Of a stretch of DNA of 64,000 nucleotides, positions 58,801 through 64,000 are shown piece by piece (positions within the stretch are counted from its first letter, which is position 1; the number at the start of each line of letters is the position of its first letter). The position numbers and the translations under genes are program-made. Below the pieces are notes generated by a model. The model was not told where the DNA came from. It saw only the letters and a program-made list of their open reading frames with translations, and searched no databases. The DNA comes from Hyaloperonospora brassicae (lineage: Eukaryota; Oomycota; Peronosporomycetes; Peronosporales; Peronosporaceae): positions 18,125 to 82,124 of the forward strand of contig CANTFL010000393.1 of NCBI GenBank assembly GCA_947650285.1, in the 5' to 3' direction.

Positions 58801-59769
58801 TAACATTTACACTTAAACCTTATTGCTACAGGGATTGCTTCCTGCGAGGATGAGAGAGCCAACAACGGGCAACGCAGAGGTCTTCGTCGGCCGCGCCTTC
58901 GTCGGCGCTTGTGGGTCGCCAAACGAACAGTGAAATGTCTGTTTGGCAAATAAAGTGTGCCCAATGAGATTCAACTAACGGACCCTTTAATTGAAAAGTC
59001 TTGTATCCAATTACGCAGTTTCGTACAATCTGACAGGTAAGCATTGTGTGGTACCCATCATATACGTTCTACGTGGTCTTGTTTTAGAACTGGTGCTGGT
59101 TTCTTAACTTTTGCACAGCACTACTGCTGGTTTCTAAACTTGCTCTATGAATACAGCAGAAGAATTGCTTGCGTACCGAGTACGAGCTCTAGAGGTCTCT
59201 TGTTTTTCCAATCGGTACCAAGGGCACATGAACTCTTTCGGTTTGGGTCGTAGCACAGACGTGTCGCTCTCGGGGGCAGAGAGGCCAAACGACTGGCCAC
59301 GTCGTGCAGGACACGCACTCGTTGTGGCACAGCGTCTGGCCCAGAAATGATCCAAGTCCCGCATAAACGACGACAGCAGTGGCGATGTACTTTTGGTGAG
59401 CGCGTCGCGCGGTCGTCACGCACTCGACCAAGTTGTGCGGCGAAGCAGCTGCCACCGTTCGCTTGTATGTGCTTTTCTGTAGGGTCGTGTGCGCGCGAAT
59501 ACGACCAAAGAGGTACGAGAGACGGCGTGTGCCGTCACTGCGATCACCTTCTGCGGTCGCTGCACCTTACGAGCTCCAGTGTCGTGCTGCACACGAACTC
59601 TATCGAACGACATTGCTGGAGGATGGTGAGAAACTGGAAGCCGAAGGACACGAAGAGTCAGTTGCGAGCTGGTAGAAGCTTTTGCGGGATCAACACTCGA
59701 CGACTGCGGAATCAGTCCGTCCACCTCTAGGCACTTGGTGTGGTACTGCTGGACCAGCTGCTGAACATG
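54231..59769. other. AT-rich intergenic DNA with a TA microsatellite
   Basis: The stretch is mostly AT-rich and without recognised genes. A helical, Lys/Glu-rich + frame at 57432-57617 (MRQDYMKKWEAEKHTLTSRE...) and the frame at 56855-57073 look once-coding but match no family I can name. From about 59050 the DNA is GC-richer and may contain the decayed N-terminal part of the kinase pseudogene. Confidence 0.4.
55794..55830. repeat. (TA)n microsatellite
   Basis: An uninterrupted alternation of T and A, about 18 units. Confidence 0.95.
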
Positions 59770-60640
59770 CTACGAGACGTGCTATTCAGGAATCAAGCGG
59801 CGTGAGTGCGACACATAGTCACAATTGACGATGTCGACATGCTCATGTGCGTTTGTCGCGGCGCGTTTGGCAAAGGGACGCTTGTTTGACGAATGGTGCA
59901 GCAACCGTAAAAGGGCACGCGGGTACTAAGTGCTCGCTCAATGGTGGCGATGGGCGTGACTCCGTAGCAGACTGCACTTGTTACTGGCCGCGAAGTGGCA
60001 AGTTGTACGCTATGATCGTCCTCGGGAAAGTCGCAGCGTTCGCAAAAGAACTTAGTGAAGCACAGAAAGACGGAACGGCGTATCTTGCAGGGCGTAGATC
60101 ACCCGTTGGTGAAGGGGCTGCGGTATGCTTACATGACTGAGCGAAGCCATATCATGTGACGGTCTTTCACAACTTTGGCGTTCTGCACTTTATCTTCAGC
60201 GTGCAGTGCGTTTCGATAAAGTCCGCGCTCGCATCTTATTAGCGCAGCTCGCACCAGCAGTTTTCATTCGCACACGTACAATAACGTGTATCGCGATCAC
60301 AAAGCCCGAGAACAGTTTGCTGGACGCCACTTCGATTCCCATCTGGGTTTGTTCGAGGATGCTCGTTTGCTCCTGCGCGGTTTGATTTGACGTCACGCAG
60401 CAAAGCAACTCGGCTCTGGACCATACAATGTCCAAGACGAATGGAACACCCGTTTGTCGCTGACGCTGATTGGAAATGCTGTATCAACGTGACGTGCCTG
60501 TACCAATTCACGCCTGTTGTCAAATGTGACGGTGTAGTAAGCAATGTGCCCGAGTTTTCAACCGGCAGGACGTTGTGGACTCAGCGGTCTCGATGTACTT
60601 AGTGGCAAGAGCTGCGCGTATCAAGAGCTCTCGTCTACGG
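59770..60640 (+). pseudogene. AGC-family protein kinase, decayed and internally deleted
   Basis: Kinase motifs appear in order on the + strand, spread over three frames. VTIDDVDML and the glycine loop as RGAFGKG (about 59830-59880). Subdomain II as SGKLYAMIVLGK (about 59995), where the ATP-binding Lys is Ile. The alpha-C region as LVKHRKTERRILQGVDHPLV (about 60055-60110), then LRYAYMTE. RAVRFDKVRARILLAQLAPA (about 60205-60265). The catalytic loop as VYRDHK in one frame and KPENSLLDA in another (about 60285-60325). The activation loop and most of the C-lobe are missing. RHAAKQLGSGP (about 60390) and the AGC C-terminal tail follow, with CDGVVSNVPEFSTG (about 60525) and VDSAVSMYL (about 60575). 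The RLGSGP and SNVPEF motifs are specific to AGC kinases. It cannot make an active enzyme. Confidence 0.8.
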
Positions 60641-62022
60641 GTCGGTGTGATCTGTAAAAGAAGTTAGAGAAAGGTGTAGTGAATGGAAGGCCTTTGTGTG
60701 GGAGTTTCTGGCACATGATGTGGAGGGTAGAGCGAGATTTGACTCGTCAAATGGTCAAGCGTGATATCTAGCGAGTTTGTTGTTTGCTCTGCTTTGGCAT
60801 CAAACTGACCGTGAATTGCTTGCAGCTGGTAACATTAGTCGCAGCATCACATCGACTATCATTATCGAGCAAATACCAGCTTGTGGTAAGCAAATTGCAA
60901 GCAATGTCAATAGAGCTGAGAGCACGAGAACAGCATCGTTTGCAACTCGCGTGAGGCGGTTGTGAGGTCGCAGAGATACTTGATGTCATGTGCGATGATG
61001 TACCTGAGTGGCTGCATCTGTGTGTCAAAGCCCTTTCGTCTGAGCCATGCAGCACATATAAGGCGTGTGCCGTACGCGTGAGGTTCGTGAAGTCGACACT
61101 GTTGCGTGGATGTGACGACATGGTGCTGGAATTTAGATGGTCATCAAAGCATTGCCCGCGCTTTACTTGTACCTGCTCGACGCTTTTCATCCGGTGACAT
61201 CGATGACACAATGTTGTGCTTCGACAGCAACGTCGATTCAGCAGAGTGCTTGTCATAACGGGCCTGAGCGTTGAATCACTTTCGGCCAGCCACGAAACAA
61301 TTCTGCTGGAATCGAAGCGTCTGCTCTCACCATGGGCAAACTTGTCGGCCCTGATGACAAACATGGCCATAAGTACATTCAGGCATGCTCGGTACGTCTC
61401 TGCGTGCCCCTCGAGAACGCAAATGCACCGTTTAGTATGCAGAGCAATCTAGCATTTGCATTTGCGCTCAGGACAAGTACCGCCAGCAAGCTTGGTGACG
61501 CCAGCGCCACCCTTACGGCACAAAGTCAAAAGCATAGCAAGTGAACAGCAAGCATTGTGCGATGACACAGACACAGAAAAGAAGTCAAAATCGATGGCAA
61601 CGTTGCGGCAAGTCGACGAGCAAGCGGATGTGTCGCAGCTTGCCCAGAGACGTGAACGTGTTCTGCACTGACCACTGCAATACATAAAGCTAGTGGCATG
61701 CCAACTACAGTGCTTGTATGCGCTGCCAACAAATGTGTACACGGACCTTCGAATGAGAAGCTATTGACTTCAACCTAGATATTCTCGGAAGTGTCAGCGT
61801 TACTCAAGTGTACTGCAGTAATCGCGACAAGTCAAGCTGGAAATAGATGCGCATAACGAACGAACATGAGACCTTGCTGAGTGAACAGAACGATCGATTA
61901 CAGATAAGCGCACGCGTTGGTGCCGCTACATCCATTGCTACGTTCTCTGTTTCTGCACTGCGCTAGCCGAGCCTGTACTCTCACTTGCAGCTGCTCGGCC
62001 TCCCTCGAGTCTCATTTCCTCG
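60641..62022. other. GC-rich DNA with broken open frames
   Basis: Several open frames exist, the longest 200 codons on the - strand at 60768-61370, but none has domain signals or a plausible composition. A + frame at 61456-61671 (MHLRSGQVPPASLVTPAPPL...) has protein-like texture without a recognised family. The region may hold a further pseudogene. Confidence 0.35.
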
Positions 62023-63366
62023 TTAGGGTTGTCGAGCTGTCGTCGGGAGCGGACGGCCAATATTTTTCGCCAATTCGTTCTGCACTTTGAATCTTTTCTG
62101 GTATACCGAGATGATCCTGTTCACGTGATCAACCTCGTCGACAGCTACGGGCTCAAAGACCTCTCGCGTACAGATCTTCTGGGCGCCTCGTTGGCCTTCA
62201 ACCATGGTCGCATCAAAGGTTTGAAACTCAGCGAAGAATTCCTTGTACGGTGCCTCCATTTGAGCAATCCAAATCGCCAAATCTCGCTCACTGACGTACT
62301 TTCTCAGACATGTAACGACATCTGTCTCGGATTTGGGGTACGCACTGTTGAAGTGCCTGATGTATTGATAAACAATCGAATGCGTCTATCCGCGTAATGC
62401 CTTCCAGTCCCCGAGTCTTTCATGCACCAATGTCGCGACGACATCATCAGGAGATTTTTTATCAGTCAACAACCAGCGCTTGAACAGACTCTAGTTGCAA
62501 TCTCTCGGCTGTGTCTCCGTGGACCCTACCAAGCGACGACAAATTCCAGAGTGCGCGCGACCTCACCCTCGCTACCAAGGCCTATCAGGAAGGCATCCAG
62601 GAGGCTTAAGCTGGCCTGTTGCTTCTCGTTGTGTGCCTTGACTATCAGCTTCAACAACTCCACCTTTGGCGTCGCGAAAATGTAGGCCGTCTCTTTTTCA
62701 AGCTCCAGCCCCAATATCACTTCCTCTATGGGAACGCCGCGGTTGATCAATTGCTTCTTCTTCTCGAACAATTTTGCGGCCAAGGTTGCTAGTCGTTTGT
62801 TTTCGTGCAATTCGAACCTGTACGAAGACAATTTGCTGTAACGCCTCCTCTCGTGCCTCTTCGTTAGAAAAGAGCCAGGGCCTGGAATACATCTCCTCCA
62901 CGATCCCTCGAGCTCGTCGTTCTCAAAAACGATCAGTAGCCATTGACGTCTGACACCTTCAGCGCGTTCTGCGCCTCAGAATAAAAGTCCGGAGCGGAGA
63001 CCTGTGAGCAGTCGGAATTTTATCGAAAGCTTGGCGCAGGACATCGATGGTTTTCCCGTCATTCTGCGGCAGCCGTTTAAGCGTCGAAAGGACCTTTTCT
63101 CCGGTCTTCGACACCTGCCGCACGGCGGGCAGAGCCTTGGTCGTTGTTGTCGCCAGGACGGGTGGTATGGCTCTGTCTTCGTCATCCGCGTTGTCGGACG
63201 TCCGCAGTAGCCGATCGGTAGGACCAGCGCCGTAAGTGTCAGCTGTAGTATGAACACGCGACGAAGGGTTGACATCCATCGACTTGGGTCGAGTCGTTTC
63301 CAGTGAGCCAGTGACGCATGCCGCAACGGCAACAGATGTCAAAAGTAGCGAAGAGAAAACGCGCAT
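62023..63366 (-). pseudogene. RXLR-type secreted effector, disrupted
   Basis: The first 134 codons (62962-63366) are open and encode a classic host-translocated oomycete effector N-terminus: a signal peptide of about 20 residues (MRVFSSLLLTSVAVAACVTG), RLLR at residues 52-55 and the acidic DDEDR at 61-65. After a TGA at 62959-62961 and a second TGA about 36 bases on, helical effector-like sequence continues in the same frame with EEMYSRPWLFSNEEAREEAL. It then moves to another frame (62526-62831, ELHENKRLATLAAKLFEKKK) and back to the first, with LFKRWLLTDKKSPDDVVATL (about 62440-62490), one more stop, and an open end to 62023. The Trp- and Tyr-bearing helices in the C-terminal half resemble WY-type effector modules. 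The span would be about 445 codons. At least three stops and two frame changes disrupt it; assembly error cannot be excluded for the shifts. Confidence 0.82.
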
Positions 63367-64000
63367 TCCGCAGTGGTGTCGCGATCGCTCGTGGTGTGCA
63401 GTGAGTGAGTTCTGGAATGACTGCGAATCGGACTCCAGCAGAGCCGTTCAGTCAAGTTCGTACAAAGGACGGGGTACCACAAACAGGTCCACAGGCATGC
63501 AGCTGGTCCATCAAAGCTGTCGTGGCCAATGATTCTGACGTCTTTCTTCCAGCCCCACGATCTCTGGATTCCACACTGATGCGATCAGGACGCCGACTAG
63601 ATGTAGCACTTTTTTGCAATATCGTCAGCATAAACAGGTGGATTTGCACGACAACCGCACAGGATTACTGAGCCACATTCGAGCGTCAGCATCGACTTCC
63701 ACTTACACCAACGACCTCAGGGCCCTCAGTTTCGACAGGTCGATGCGCGTCATAACGGTACCGTCGTGGCGTCTCATGCTGTCGTCATCTGGCGACTTTC
63801 TATCTCGCGGTCGAAGTAAGCATCAACGTGAGACCTCTGGAGTGGTACATCGGGAATACAATCGGCCCGGCTCGTAGCGCAGACGTGTCGCATGAAACGG
63901 CATAGGAGTGTACCAGGCCGATTGTTTACGGCCCTGAACAATCGGTCGGGATCAGTGGGAGCGGAGCGCCCGACTTTTTGGCATGCCGAGAGAAAAGCTG
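63367..64000. other. Upstream region of the effector pseudogene and unassigned DNA
   Basis: The promoter of the effector gene would lie here, but no element was identified with confidence. The + open frames at 63405-63877 have no domain signals. Confidence 0.4.

Noticed and set aside
60768..61370. 200-codon minus-strand frame as a secreted or Cys-rich protein
   Set aside because: No signal peptide, no conserved Cys spacing, and composition rich in Ser, Thr and His without segments. Probably a chance open frame in GC-rich DNA.
1..64000. CRISPR arrays, bacterial operons, riboswitches or tRNA/rRNA genes
   Set aside because: The sequence is eukaryotic repeat-rich DNA. No regularly spaced palindromic repeats, ribosome binding site patterns or tRNA cloverleaf candidates were recognised by eye.

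Overview
The window looks like a gene-poor, repeat-rich stretch of an oomycete genome (Phytophthora / downy-mildew type). The evidence is a secreted RXLR-type effector pseudogene at the right end (signal peptide, RLLR at residues 52-55, acidic DDEDR at 61-65), several chromodomain Ty3/gypsy elements, an AN1 zinc-finger gene, and a broken AGC kinase. Nearly all coding sequence is transposon-derived and decayed. The only clearly intact host-type gene is the AN1 zinc-finger protein at 16934-17566.

Layout. 1-541: 3' end and LTR of a gypsy element on the + strand. 542-2265: a GC-rich patch with a hypothetical ORF, then AT-rich DNA. 2266-9850: gypsy element 1 on the - strand (LTR, PBS, gag, protease, RT, RNase H, integrase, chromodomain, LTR). 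10998-11433: solo LTR. 12793-15846: a complete but dead Mutator-like transposon with TIRs and an 8-bp target duplication. 16934-17566: AN1 gene. 20436-22127: element with TIRs of about 245 bp. 22505-22961: a MITE-like element with an internal 103-bp tandem duplication. 24203-32795: gypsy element 2 on the - strand. Its 3' LTR contains a mitochondrial atp9 fragment, its integrase is split by a solo LTR, and its protease-RT linker holds an 11-residue tandem repeat. 32796-38099: 5' half of gypsy element 3 on the - strand (LTR A, PBS, gag, protease, RT), cut in RT by element 2. 38505-46580: degraded + strand relatives. 45300-50136: the 3' half of an element 3-type copy (integrase, chromodomain, LTR D) on the + strand. 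52048-54230: a further TIR-bounded element. 59770-60640: AGC kinase pseudogene. 62023-63366: RXLR effector pseudogene.

Main observation: all three gypsy copies that still have their 3' end carry a long coding-like region on the strand OPPOSITE pol, between the pol 3' end and the 3' LTR. These are 2939-4257 (+), about 25148-26463 (+), and 46917-49129 (-). Each starts a short distance inside the 3' LTR with a low-complexity or polar N-terminus, continues with helical, coiled-coil-like segments, and converges tail-to-tail on pol. In elements 1 and 2 it lies directly antisense to the chromodomain. Repetition in three divergent elements suggests a conserved antisense accessory gene of oomycete chromoviruses.

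Limits: reading was by eye. Most element ORFs are broken by stops and frameshifts; some single-base shifts could be assembly errors. Boundaries marked approximate were judged from alignment by eye.
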